In this document: piece by piece, positions 33,543 to 45,181 of the stretch
How the letters are laid out: every line of letters begins with the position of its first letter
Numbering within the stretch: position 1 is the first letter of the stretch
Assembly: GCA_963921935.1 (NCBI GenBank)
Contig: OY998184.1
Location: 30,595,567 to 30,659,566 of the forward strand
Source of the DNA: Galeruca laticollis
Taxonomy: Eukaryota > Arthropoda > Insecta > Coleoptera > Chrysomelidae
Reading direction: 5' to 3'
DNA: 64,000 nucleotides
Notes under the pieces: generated by a model
What the model saw: only the letters and a program-made list of their open reading frames with translations
Databases searched by the model: none
Told to the model about the DNA's origin: nothing
Made by a program: the position numbers and the translations under genes

Positions 33543-33772
33543 AGTGGAGCTAAAGCTAAGATAGTTGAAGATATATTAATGATTAATGACAACGTGTACA
33601 GTTTAAAATAATTAGAAGAAAGGAAGAATCAGTTTGAAATACATACAGGATGGAATAAATCAACATTAAAGGAAAATAACGAAACTAATCCGAAAATTTT
33701 GGATAAAATTTTCAGGGATAAAAGTTTTAATCAATTAAGAGGTAAATACATAGTCTAGGAAAAATTTGAAAT
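33543..33772 (+). other. Junction between LINE-like segment and gypsy pol
   Basis: The LINE-like reading continues past the gag stop to about 33620 with further stops, then unassigned sequence leads into the end of RNase H. The gypsy protease, RT and most of RNase H that belong here are missing. Confidence 0.6.
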
Positions 33773-35389
33773 TTGATTGGTTTGGAAGAATACGATTTTG
33801 AAATACAGTATGTAAAAGGTATAGCGAATTACGCGGACAGTATATCGAGAATATCCATTGAAGAACTTAATGATTTATACATAAATAATTCACATGTCTT
33901 GGCAATCACAAGAGCACAAACGCAAAAACAAAACGTACAAACAGCAAAGGATCAAAGGAATAAAGTGGAAACAAAAGAAGTAAGAATACAAAAACCTGCA
34001 GTAGTAAAAGTTTTAAATAACATTGAGGCACATAAATTACCAATTTTACACTTTGAAAATAACCGTATCTCACTTAGGATGAGCATCCGGATCAAAAACA
34101 AATTGAAATTTAGTGAAGCCTTAAATACCGGTTTACACAACTTTGATCTAGGACGAACGTTGGAAAAGCTTGAAGAGCTATGGGTAAGAAATGAAGTAAA
34201 AAGAATGAAAATATATACAAATGATGATATATTTAAAAAGTGCACAGTAAAAGAATTTATAGAAATAGGAAATCAAAGATTAAAACGTATTCATGTATGT
34301 ATATGCGACGTACCAAAAACGGTACAGCAGAAAGAAGAGATCCAAAAGATATTAGAAAGATACCACAGTGATCCAATGTTTGGGGGACATGTAGGAAATA
34401 ATAGGTTATTAAAGAAACTAAGAGCAAATTTCAAGTGGAAAAACATGGAGAAAGACGTAAGGAAATACGTAAAAAATTGTCATAAATGTCAAGTGAATAA
34501 CGCAAAGCCCAGTCACAAAGAAAAATTTGTTATAACAAATACATCTATAGAACCGTTTGATATTATTTACATAGACACAATAGGTCCGTTTGTAGAGAGT
34601 AACAACGGAAATCGTTATTGCATTACGATATTATGCGAATTAACCAAGTACGCAGTTATGATACCAGTTCAGAATAAGGAATCACACACAATAGCAAAAG
34701 CAATGTTCGATAACTTTATACCAAATTACGGATTGATGAAAGAAATAAGAACAGATCAAGGGACGGAATATAAGAACGAAATAATGAAGAATTTAGCAGA
34801 ACTATTAAATATAAAACATAATTTTTCAACAGCATACCACCATGAAACAATAGGCAGTTGCGAAAGATTACATAGGACATTTAACGAATATATAAGAAAT
34901 TTTATCAAAGATTCTAGGGATAATTGGTGTGAGTTTGTAAGAATGTTCGCATATTGTTATAATACAACACCAAATACGTATCACGGATACACTCCTTTTG
35001 AGTTATTATATGGGAGAAAACCCAATTTGCCAGAATTTTTAAACGTAAAAATTGAACCGTGTTACAATTTTGAAAAATATGATAATGAATTAAGATATAA
35101 ATTACAATACGCTAATGAAAGGGCCAGACAGTTTTTAATAAATAATAAATTAAGTAGAGTCAATAATAGCGAAAATGTTTCTTCGCCCGTAAAATTTAAA
35201 ATAGGGGAATTAGTTATTCTAAAAAATGAAGCAAGAAACAAATTTGATTCACATTATCTAGGTCCGTTTAAAATAACGGGAGTCAAGGGGGTAAATTGTG
35301 AGATTACATCTCCAGACAAAAAACAACAGACTGTTCATAAGAATCGATTGTTTTGTATACAAAGAGTGGAAACAATTGTAATTAAGTGA
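33773..35389 (+). pseudogene. Gypsy pol remnant: RNase H tail and full integrase
   Basis: 538 codons in one open frame. It starts with the terminal RNase H segment (LEEYDFEIQYVKGIANYADS), which normally follows RT. The integrase follows: the HHCC zinc region (HSDPMFGGHVGNN to CHKCQ, about 34365-34490), the catalytic core with aspartates in YIDTIGPF (about 34572) and RTDQGTEY (about 34752) and the glutamate in GSCERLHRT (about 34860), then the GPY/F-type end YLGPFKI. The integrase looks intact. Without RT or protease upstream, and with no gag-pol linkage left, I treat it as a remnant even though the frame is uninterrupted. Confidence 0.85.
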
Positions 35390-35519
35390 AGTGTGTTGAT
35401 AAACGAACAAGTAGTGTTTAGTAAACAAAGACAAAACAAAAACATTCATAAAAACAGTTATAGGTATAAGTGTTATCGAAAAATTAAAATGATAATTTTT
35501 CTCTTCCAAGAGGGGATGA

Positions 35520-35977
35520 TGTAGTGATCCCTTAAAAGACGTTAAAGACAAAACGACACTAACTTAGAAACAATATTTAAATTCAGGTTAATAGTAATTA
35601 TAGTATTTAGGGAGCATCGACCGGCCATAGTCAATGTCATTTATCAAGGAAAGATTGTTTTTGTTATTTTATAAACAGACATGTATAGTTTACAGACGGA
35701 GGTCGGATGTGTAGAAAAACACAACTATGTTTCCTATATAATGGGTGTGAACGAACCAGGATGATATGATTGTTATTAATACTTTGAATAAGTCGTTTTG
35801 ATATTTATAATCGTGTATTTTTAAAATGTATTAAACTTGAACCCAGTGATTTTATAAATGTGTTATTGTTTATTCTGTTCCCGAACACAGGTTGCTAGGT
35901 AAGTGGTTTCCTCCATAATAATATGCCTTTATGGTAAACGTCGAGTTACGAGGGACCCTTACTAAGTAACCACTACA
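35520..35977 (+). repeat. Gypsy element 3' LTR
   Basis: 458 bp matching the 5' LTR, preceded by a purine-rich AAGAGGGGATGA and followed by AGTA. Confidence 0.93.
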
Positions 35978-35981
35978 AGTA

Positions 35982-36728
35982 TTAGAAAAACTAGTTGCTG
36001 TTTGGTTTGAAGTAGAATAATGGAATAAAACAATATAATTTGTTTGAAACTCCATTATTTTTGAACGTATGATCAATTTAAACTAGTTGACGCGTTTCAC
36101 TAACACAGTAGCTTTCTTAAAACGAATGAAGGTATATTTAAAAATGTTTTAATATATACAGTGCATAAATACAGAATTCTATTATACTAATATTAATAAA
36201 GATATTGAAAAATTACCTGGAAATTTTTGAAGTAGAATATTTAGGATCTGACTTCGTTGGAATGCCAACAAAAATACTCTAATCTTCGTGGAGAAACTTT
36301 CAAAAATTTTAAGTGCTATTCCATTCCATAATAATTTCGAATAACAACACAAAGAAATGAGAATGTCACTATATTCAAATTTGGGTTGTCAGGCTCATGC
36401 ATAAAAATCTATTAATCAGTTTTAAGGCCTCATGCTTCATAAGATGACATAATTTGAAAGTATTGCAGTATATTATTTTATCTAATTTCGACATATAAAG
36501 TGACATTTTTCAAAACTGACTTCCGTTAGCAAACGTCACATTTTTCGTAACTAGTAACATAATGAAAAATATTATGTAACTGGTGATGAAAAATTAATTT
36601 TATCACCAGTTAATGAAAACAAGAGAGAAAAAAAGAAAGTTAAATGTCATATTATAAAAAAATAACATCAAGTAGAACTGAAGAGAACTACTAACAATAA
36701 GAACAACTAGAATAATTCACATTTTATT
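35982..36728. other. AT-rich DNA with two small adjacent hairpins
   Basis: No gene recognised. At about 36553-36617 there are two nested inverted repeats: AGTAACATAAT paired with ATTATGTAACT, then TAACTGGTGAT paired with ATCACCAGTTA. Confidence 0.5.
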
Positions 36729-36986
36729 TTATGCATTATATTAGTGTTTTTAAATGAAACTCACGGTCTCTAGTTAATTCCACAATATTTTAAAAGTTAT
36801 TGAAAATTCTAAAAAATTGACAATTGTTTCGATAAATCAATATCATCGTCAGAATTTTTTAGAATTTTCAATAACTTTTATTATATTGTGGAATTAACTA
36901 GAGACCGTGAGTTTCATTTAAAAACACTAATATGAGCATATTCCACGAAGTAAGGGTCGAGACAGTCAATTTCATTATGCATTATA
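36729..36986. repeat. Long hairpin flanked by 12-bp direct repeats
   Basis: Arms at 36741-36820 and 36853-36932, the outer 47 bp identical (starting TTAGTGTTTTTAAATGAAAC), separated by a loop of about 30 bp. TTATGCATTATA lies on the left at 36729-36740 and again at 36975-36986. The second copy is about 40 bp beyond the right arm, so it may not be a simple target duplication. Confidence 0.85.
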
Positions 36987-38760
36987 AATATTTATGACAC
37001 ATTTCGAACAGTTTGTTAGGTTAACCCCTGCAGAATTAGAAGTTGATGTAATTTCGTGATGCATAACTGATCTTGAACTTGAGGTGCTTGATTCACCAAC
37101 AATATCAGTGGCAATCCTTTTCTTATTTTCTATTAATGGAAAAATAATAAAGAAAAGTCTGAAATTAAAGTATAAAATAAAAGTATTGTCTTGTGTAATA
37201 TTGGTTGCATAACTTGTAGGAATCAAAAAGTGCTGTTTTCAAATCAGAAATAAATTAAATTTTCTTTTTGTCAAAAGGACTCACATAAAATAAATTAAAT
37301 TTTATTTTTGTGAAAATTAGATAAAATCTTGTATAAAACGTTATGAAATGCTTTATTGATAGGTAAACTAAACTTTCTTCTTGCCAAAATTAGATAAAAT
37401 CTTGTATGAAACACGTTATGAAATTCTTGTTTGTGTACCTCGTGTCAATTTGCGGGACCTCGCTCACTCGTTACACAAAATGATGCATTTCATAACTGGT
37501 TACATAAATAGCTGTTCTATAACTGGTAATAAACTTTTTCTTTTAGTATATGTTTCAATGGTGCTATCTGGTATTCATAAAAACTTCAATGGCGACTTTT
37601 TACTTTATTTGCGTGAACTTTTAACAATAAGTTCAACCAGAAGTAGAAAATATCTCGATATTACGACAGGTACAATTCACGGATACTTTCTTGTTATTTT
37701 CATCTCATTCGAAGGAAAGAATCTCTCAGTAATTTCGTTATAATTAATTTATGACTTCAATTCACTTGACTAATTCAGTGCTTAATTTGTCCTTTGGATA
37801 TTCGCCATCGGTGAGAAATTCTAAAGAGGACAATCAGAGTTGACTTCCTTTTGTTTTATTGTGGAATGGTTTGAGTCTCGAAGAAAGGACTTCGTTATGT
37901 TGGGAATTTAAATTGAAACAAGCATTCAATCAAACATCTTAAATAAAATTCATATTCGAATAGCTGTTGTGAATTATGTTCCAAGAATTTCTCATAATAT
38001 AGGATGACGGATTTATTAACTGTTTCGATTTGTTAGAAGAATGAAAATTCTAGAATGAATCTGCAATGAATTGAAAAGCCTTATAGGTGGAGTTCTGATT
38101 GGGAGAAGTAGTGTAATGTTTTGACATTTGCGACTTTTCTTTTTCTAGGAAAGATCTCTAAGAATGTCATGGACCTACAAGAGAGGTTTAGAATCTCTTT
38201 TCATTTATATTTTCATTTCGTAAATTACATTTTTCGTGTTACTCAAGGTGCCCAAAATTCACAATTGCCTCTCTTACAGCAGAGCAAATATGAGGGCTGT
38301 TAGATATGTATTCAGAATGGAGAAAACTAAAAAATGAATTTCATCAGCTTCAAATATATTCGTCTATCGTAATTTTTTCCAGGCAAGAGATGATAACAGC
38401 TTTTTCCTAGATTGAAAATTGGCGTGAACTGCAATCTATCTTTAATAAGTAGAAACATATGACCGGTTTTACGTTACCACATTTGAGGTTATGTCTGTTT
38501 ACTGTCTTTATTTCAGCGAATTGTTGGATTGAAAGTGTATTTATTGTTAAAATTAGTTCTTGCGAGAATGTATGTAGTACGAATATGATACATTATCAAA
38601 TTGACCATTCATAATACCTAAAAGGCGGAGACAAGAATATTACAGTGCTTATTTTACTTCGTATTGATGGTAAATAGTATTTAAAATTCTCCTTACTTTG
38701 TAAATATCTGTAGAATTTTAAAAGTTGCATGAATCATGTGTCTGATTGTATTTATAACGG
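36987..38760. other. AT-rich DNA, no convincing gene
   Basis: Contains a short direct repeat (AATTAGATAAAATCTTGTAT at about 37314 and 37389). Open frames here are short and show no domain. Confidence 0.5.
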
Positions 38761-38905
38761 TATATTAACCAACAGGTATTTTCAGAAAATATCTGGAAAA
38801 CGGCTTAATTCACGAGCACAGGAGTTTGTTATAAACTTAATTGAATATTTTGAGATAGAAAAAACCAATGGCGGAACTTTTCAACCTACTTCATCTGTTC
38901 AGGAG

Positions 38906-38963
38906 GTATTATACTAAAGTTAACATATATTTAAGAACATTTTCACGTAAAATTATATTTCAG
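38906..38963 (+). other. 58-bp GT-AG intron in the DDE relic
   Basis: Donor GTATTATAC after GAG and acceptor ATATTTCAG before AGAGTGGC. Removing it joins two blocks of the same protein family in frame. Confidence 0.75.
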
Positions 38964-39801
38964 AGAGTGGCAACTGCACTGAAAATTTCTGTAAAAATGG
39001 TATGTTTCCTTAAAAAAAGGAAGGAAAATAATCCAACTTATCCAACGTCACACAGTCAGACATCGCGATTAAAACTAAAAACAGAGGATTTACCCAAGGG
39101 AACCAAAATGGCAGTACGGAATTCCTTATATAACATGTATGAACAAAGTAAGTAAACACACATGTGAAACATTAATACAACACCCATGTTCTTAACCCTT
39201 AGATTACAATCAGCTTACACTTTATATAAGAGAGAAGTAAGATCATAGTACCTTAATAATTAAGATTACATATCATACTGCATGTAGTATTATCTATACA
39301 GTGTGATTTTTAACCAACAGCTTATAGTGTGGTATATGAAAATCTTATTATAGAGGTTCTGAGTTATGTGCTAATTTTTAAGTTGAGTACTGTCCGTAAA
39401 TGTTTAGCAATTTGTTCGGTCAGAATGTAGATTGTGTTTTTCACAATTTAGTTTTCTATTTCAAATTTTTTGGTGTCACATATTTGGGGTTGTTCAATAC
39501 ATTACTTGGTACAAATAATAAAAAATCTGAATATCAAAAATGTTTGTTCAAATTTAGTATGAAGTGAATATAAGAAAAATCTTTTGTTTTGTTTGAGAGA
39601 ATGATAATTAGAAACTTTTCATTTTTTCATTGGAACATATTACTGTGAAAACCATAAATGACGAAGTAAAAAATAATGAAATTCTTTCAGTTGCAAATAA
39701 CCCCTTATTAATGCTATTGAAACATTTGGGATATAAATATAAAAAGAAAGATAACAGAAGAGCATTAATAGAACAAACAAATATTGGTAGCCAAAGATCA
39801 T

Positions 39802-41216
39802 AGTCCAGGAGGAATCGGAGCATGAGTACCGAAAACTATTCCACCTCAATTTTTTTATGCGATCCTCTTTGAAATGCCCTACTGATGATATAATTGCATG
39901 TTGCCATGGGGCAACCTAGTGCCATATTGTTTAAACCGAAATTGTTCAAACAATTGCAAGGAATTGTTATTTTTCAATCGAACAATTTTTTTATATTCTT
40001 CATTGAAATACAAATAAAAAGGTCCTATGACTTTTCATGATAAAGGTTCGGTTTTAAAGGTTCGAAAAATCTCAAATTTGGGTACTTTTGACCGATGAAA
40101 AATATATTAAAAAAATAAAATATAAATAATAATTTTTCTAAATTCTTTATACAATAGTTGATAATATTCTTAATAGAGATTTAGGAAAATGTCATTGTTT
40201 ATACCTGTTTTTTAATTGTTAATTTCGCGCGCTCACAAGTATGCGTCGCTACCTTTAAGTATCGCCGTCTCTCTTCAACTCATGCGCTGCATAGGCCTCT
40301 CTGTGTCCTGAATCATTAGTTATCATTTATCTAAAAAACCATTAACTGTATCAAGATTGGTAAAGAGAGCAATGTTATTAATAATTAAATTGTCTACAAT
40401 TTGTTTTTAACAAAAGTAATTTAAGTATGAATCGGAACATGTAATTAAAATTACTTTTTTGTTATTATCATAGTAATTTATGCATTTTTATCAACAATAA
40501 TAAGATATAATGGTATTTGAAAAATTTTTGGAATCACAATAAATAATAAGCTTTTGCTTAAACATACATTTGGAAAAATGCATTGAATCCGGAATATAAA
40601 ACATTAGATCTTACGAATTTCGGATACAAACTAGAGAATGATACTTTGCTAATACCTTTATTTATAAACCAGAGCCCATTTCCAACTGATCAAGATAAAT
40701 GATAAATTATGATTCAGGACACAGAGATGCCGATGCAGCGCATGATTCAGAGAGAGACGGGTATCGACGAATACTTGTGAGCGCGCGAAATTAACAATTA
40801 AAAAACAGGTATAAACAATGAAATTTTCTTAAATCTCTATTAAGAATATTATTAACTATTGTATAAAGAATTTGAAAAAATTATTATTCATATTTTATTT
40901 TTTCAATATATTTTTCATGGGTCATGAGATTTTTCGAACCTTTAAAAATTCATATCTCTAAAAATATTAACTTTATCGGGAAAAGTCACAGGATTTTTTT
41001 TATTTGTATTTCAATAAAGAATATAAAAAAAATTGTCCGGTTGAAAAATAACAATTCCTTCCAATTGTTTAAACAATTTCGGGTTAAACAATATGGCACT
41101 AGGTTGCCTCATGGCAACATGCATTTATATCATCAGTAGAGCAATTCAAAGAGGATCGCATAAAAAAATTGAGGTAGAATAGTTTTCGGTACTCATGCGC
41201 CGATTCCTACTGGACT
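39802..41216. mobile_element. 1.4-kb foldback-type element with about 530-bp inverted arms and 5-bp target duplication
   Basis: Ends AGTCCAG and CTGGACT, flanked by ATCAT at 39797-39801 and 41217-41221. The left arm (to about 40340) and right arm (from about 40690) are inverted copies, roughly 93% alike over the outer 160 bp by eye. They flank a spacer of about 350 bp with no coding capacity. Each arm carries the palindrome GTTGCC-N4-GGCAAC (39900, 41103). The element sits inside an exon of the DDE relic; taking out the element with one ATCAT copy keeps that frame open. Long arms starting AGT recall Polinton-derived ends, but those give 6-bp duplications, so I leave the class open. Confidence 0.88.
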
Positions 41217-41573
41217 ATCATGCTTCCTTCGACCATATAGAGAGAATCGTGATAGTGGATTTTCAAGACAAATTATATTTTTAGATGAAACATGGGTATA
41301 TGCCAAAGGAACCAAATTAACTTCTTGGCAGGACAGTAATGTTAAAAGTGTACGTAAAGCAGGAGGTTAGGATGGTAAACGTCTTATTGTTGTTCACACC
41401 AAAGGATTTGTGGAAGATGTTAGTTTAGCGTTGTCCTCTAAATCACCGTCGTCAGAATATCACGGTGAAATGAACGGTGAAATATTTACAAAGTGAGTTA
41501 CGACACAGTTAATTCCGAATTTAGAAGAACTGTCGTTAATTGTAATGGACAATGCGCCTTATCATAGAATACT

Positions 41574-42380
41574 ACCCACTGAGCACAGAAGTTTTTTAAC
41601 TTAGACTATACATTTTGACAAAACTTTATGAAAACTTTCAACCACATCATGAAACCAAATTGAATTCACTAGCCCTCAACACACGTTTAGTTAATTATGC
41701 TATAGTCTCTACAGATTATAAGTACTCTTCATTAAGTACAAACGCAAGTCATTTCAATTTGAGGTTAAGAGACTAATTGATCCATTTTGAAATTTTCCAA
41801 TCTTAATATAATTAAGCATTTTTCCATAATCAATATGATAATTGGAGAGTACCTGTAACTCCCTAATAATTATATTGCCAAATCATAAAGATGATTTTAG
41901 TAAACTTTCGAACAGTATCTGCAACTTTCAATAAAACAGGGAATATGCAACATCTTGCAACATCACAAACAGAAGTTGATCCAAGTATACTTCTGAAATG
42001 TCTTGGTATTGTACTAGTAAGTTCTAATTATAAGGTCACATACATACCAAATGAAAAATGATTTGAAGTTACTTTTGAAATGTATAGGAACATTTCCATA
42101 AACGTCTATTTTATAAGGTCACTGCAACATCATAAAAGAAAGTTGATTAGAATGTGATATTGGAATAATTATACAACCTTGCATTTGAACGGTGTAAGAA
42201 ATATCCGTACGTACCCTCACCTAACATAACTTTTGAAATATTACAAATGAACGTTGCAATGGCGGCCGTTACGGCATTGCTGGCATGTTGATGCAACATC
42301 ATTGCAAAGTCGGAAGCAACATTACACATCCTATATGTGATTTGCAGCAACGTTGAGGCAACATATTATTGCTCAGTGGG
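41574..42380. mobile_element. 807-bp MITE-like element with TA duplication
   Basis: Inverted ends CCCACTGAGCA (left) and TGCTCAGTGGG (right), flanked by TA on both sides (41572-41573 and 42381-42382). TGCAACAT and close variants repeat many times towards the right end. There is no coding capacity. It interrupts the DDE relic directly after the second catalytic aspartate region; removal with one TA keeps the frame. The TA target suggests Tc1/mariner mobilisation in trans. Confidence 0.85.
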
Positions 42381-42853
42381 TAGCAGAAAAGCAACCTTCC
42401 ACTTTGTCAATAAAATATGAAATTATCACTTAATTAAAAGCAAACAATGTTGACTTTCATGAAAATCTCTCAAGACCAGAGCTCTTACAAATTGCTTAAA
42501 CGAACCGGAAAGAAAATGTATATATCGTTGACGTTCCGAAAACATGATCATGAAATCTTAAGGCTCCTACCATTGCAAATTTAATGCCATTGAGCTTATT
42601 TTGGGCCCACTGTAAAACATATTATAAAAAGTATATTGGCAGAGACGGATACGGTGATGAAAGGGTCTTGAGTATGTGGAAAGAAGCATTGGAAAATTTT
42701 AGTGCAAATGTTTGGGATAATTGTGTTAGGCATACCGAAAAGATAATCGAAGATTGGTTCACTCGAGAACAAAATTTGGGGAACATGCATATTGAATCAG
42801 GGATAATGAATACTGGTGAAGACCATTCAGATTCCGAAACGGATCAACTGTAA

Positions 42854-43864
42854 ATAAATATTTGTCATATGAATAATATTTGTCTCCCTTGTACTCACTG
42901 CTGTAACATGTGTTTCAGAAGCTATGGATCAATATTATTTTTCTAGTTCTCTTTTACTTATTTGTTAATAACTGCTGATATAAAGGACCAGCCACTAATT
43001 AGATATATGGGGCTTTGTGTTCCAGTTACAACTTTTCGAAAGTTCGTCTGTGTTTATCTGTTTCTAGTACCTAAATGTGTTTAAATTTCATTTTTGATGT
43101 CTGTTGCGGACATTTCTATTTTTCACTATTAATATGACATGGATTCCATTTGATGTGTTGCCCTGATGATAGTAATATATTCATCGAAACGTCGATCTTT
43201 AAGCTGTGTGGGAATCTCCTATTTACATTCTATAGCCTATCAAAAAAAATGATTGTAATATAATCAGATTAGAAAGCGTAATTTTAAAAGTTTTAGAGGA
43301 CACCCTGTCCGAAGACTAAATATTACGTCAGTTCCATGAACTACATAAATTGTATGTAGTTATATAAAATCAAAGACATCCTACAAAAATCAACTGTTCA
43401 CTAATCAGCCAGCATGGTTAATATTAATTTCGGATTTTGTAACTTATTCACCCAGTATATCGATAGTTTTAATAAATACATTGACGTTAACCATATAAAT
43501 AAATTAAATTTCTTGTTTATTTACCAATTCGTAAAATGCCGACCTTTGGAATATTAGTCATAACGATTATTTCTATTGAGTGTACAAAAGTTTTGATTTA
43601 ATTCATATGAATATTGTTGCTGACGTAACAGTCACGTGATGCAAAAGCTCCACCGTTTCTACTGTACCTATAATGTGCGAAGATTTGGATCTTCAAATAT
43701 AATTAGCAAGTAATTTTTTCAAGCATCTAATTTCTACTTTTAACTTCTTGCGAAAATTAACTTTATTGGCCCCATATATTTGAGGCAATAAGTGTAAAAT
43801 AGTGTAACTAGTTTTTTGTATAATGGATTCAATTTACCAAAACGTCAAAGTATAACCAATATTA
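42854..43864. other. Intervening DNA with one CTGATGA..GAAAC motif
   Basis: No gene recognised. At 43163-43190 CTGATGA is followed after 16 bases by GAAACGTCG, a combination common in arthropod retroelement tails. No proper stem II can be drawn, so I do not call a hammerhead ribozyme. Confidence 0.45.
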
Positions 43865-43866
43865 TA

Positions 43867-45179
43867 CAGTATCCGCCAAAATAAACACTACCGAAAATAA
43901 AAATAAAAATTAATTTTTAATTTCTGTAATGTGAGTGTTCAAAATGTTCACCATTTCGACGCAAACAAGCTTCATATCGATTTTGTAAGTCAATGAACAT
44001 ATTTATAAAAAGTGGTTGATGTAACTGCCGAAAAATATTTTGTATTCTTTCCCGTAGTTCGGCAATATTCGCCGGCGGATTTTCCGAGTAAAATATTTTG
44101 TCCCTCATTATGCCCCAAATGTATGCGTCAGGTGGCGTCAGATCAGGTGAATGAGAAGGATATTCGAAGTCTCTTCCCCGAGAAATTATTCTATTATCGA
44201 AATGCTGACGGAGTAAGTCTAAGGTGCGCACAGCTGTATAGCTCGTTGCACCATCTTGTTGGAACCATTGTGTGCGAAACTGTAGATTTCGTGCACGGCA
44301 AAAGTTATTTAGATCTCTCACAAAAGGTATAATAATTTCCTCTCTATAACGCTCTTGGTTGACAGTAAGTGGATTCTGATTATCATCTTCAACGAAATAA
44401 GGACCAATCATTCCATGACCAGATACCGCGCACCAAACGGTAACTCGAAGACTGTGGACTGGTTTCTCTACAATGACATCAGGACGTTCAAATCCAACGA
44501 ATCTGGTTGTTTGTCGATTAATATAGCCGCTAAGATGAACGTGACTCTCGTCTGAAAACCATATGTTTTTCAAAAATTCGGGATCTTCGTAAATTAAACT
44601 CAACATGCGACCACAGTAAATTTCTCTTGCACGTTTTTCCGCAGCATTTAGTCGTTGTCCAACTTGAATACGGTATGGATAACCACCAATTGATTTGAAC
44701 ATGCGATGTAAAGACCTTTCACTAATGTTGAGTTTACATGCAGTTCTTACAAGACTTCTTTGAGGTGATTGCACAACTTGGTTAAAAACACGCCTTCATT
44801 TTCGTTAGTGCATACTGTTTTTCGACGACCTGAAGAACCTTTACGTTGACATAATACACTACCAGTGCGACAAAAATTTTCAACAACAACTATTATCACA
44901 CTTTTACTAGGAGCTGTTTTATCAAATTTTTGTTCATATTTTATTGACACCTGTTCTAAGCTTGGACCATCATTACGACCTTTTCCGTATGAACGAAAAT
45001 AATGCTCTACCAAAAAAACTTTTTCTTCCGTTGTTAGAACCATTTTTGAATCAAATTCAACTGCAGCGTACTATTAGTATATCAACTAATGACAATTGAG
45101 ACAAATATGACAAATCCATATTACATAAACAACTCCACAGCACTCTCTGTTTCGGTACTGTTTATTTTGGCGGATACCG
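43867..45179 (-). mobile_element. Mariner transposon, DD41D type, with TIRs and TA duplication
   Basis: TA at 43865-43866 and 45180-45181 flanks inverted ends CAGTATCCGCCAAAATAAAC (left) and, read inwards from the right, CGGTATCCGCCAAAATAAAC. They agree at 28 of the first 30 positions. The 1,313-bp body holds one transposase on the minus strand. Confidence 0.92.
43917..45043 (-). pseudogene. DD41D mariner transposase with one frameshift
   Basis: The N-terminal part (44747-45043, ATG at 45043) holds the first DNA-binding helix region with LTTEEKVFLVEHYF. After a one-base shift near 44770-44790 the rest runs openly to the TAA at 43917. It shows a second helix-turn-helix (ISERSLHRMFKSIGGYPYR), then the catalytic aspartates in WFSDESHVHLSGYINRQ, WFQQDGATSYT and SPDLTPPDAYIWG. 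I count 41 residues between the second and third aspartate, the signature of the rosa-like DD41D mariners, against 34 in classic mariner. About 350 residues in total, the usual length. Only this one frameshift separates it from an intact gene. Confidence 0.9.
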
Positions 45180-45181
45180 TA

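Larger units (their letters stand above)
30932..35977 (+). mobile_element. Ty3/gypsy LTR retrotransposon (17.6/errantivirus-like), internally deleted and chimeric
   Basis: Two LTRs of 459 and 458 bp with TGTAGTG...CACTACA ends frame a 5.05-kb element. AGTA flanks both sides (30928-30931, 35978-35981), a 4-bp target duplication. The LTRs differ at roughly 15 positions (about 97% identical). Inside are a leader with a TGG-type primer-binding site, a gag frame whose 3' third is LINE ORF1-like, and a pol frame that keeps only the end of RNase H and the integrase. Protease and RT are absent, as is any env frame. It could move only with help from an intact relative. Confidence 0.93.
38770..42853 (+). 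pseudogene. Intron-bearing DDE transposase relic (DD82E-like, DDE_3), interrupted by two insertions
   Basis: Exon blocks in order: GKRLNSRAQEFVINLIEYFE (38783-38905); a GT-AG intron 38906-38963; RVATALKISV to YNMYEQ (38964-39148), ending at a GTAAGT donor; a third block with INDEVKNNEILS and LGYKYKKKDNRRALIEQ (about 39605-39801); then REN..SRQIIFLDETWVYAKG (41222-41310), KRLIVVHTKGF, LIVMDNAPYH (about 41540) and FNAIEL (about 42575), ending with RDGYGDERVLSMWKEAL and an acidic tail (to 42853). Aspartates in LDETW and VMDN and a glutamate in NAIEL form the DDE triad, with roughly 80 residues between the last two. Several stops (for example near 41370 and 41493) and a frameshift near 42545 make it inactive. 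Two mobile elements (39802-41216 and 41574-42380) split it. Confidence 0.85.

Noticed and set aside
37381..37743. 120-codon plus-strand frame
   Set aside because: No recognisable domain, and it starts inside a short direct repeat; likely chance.
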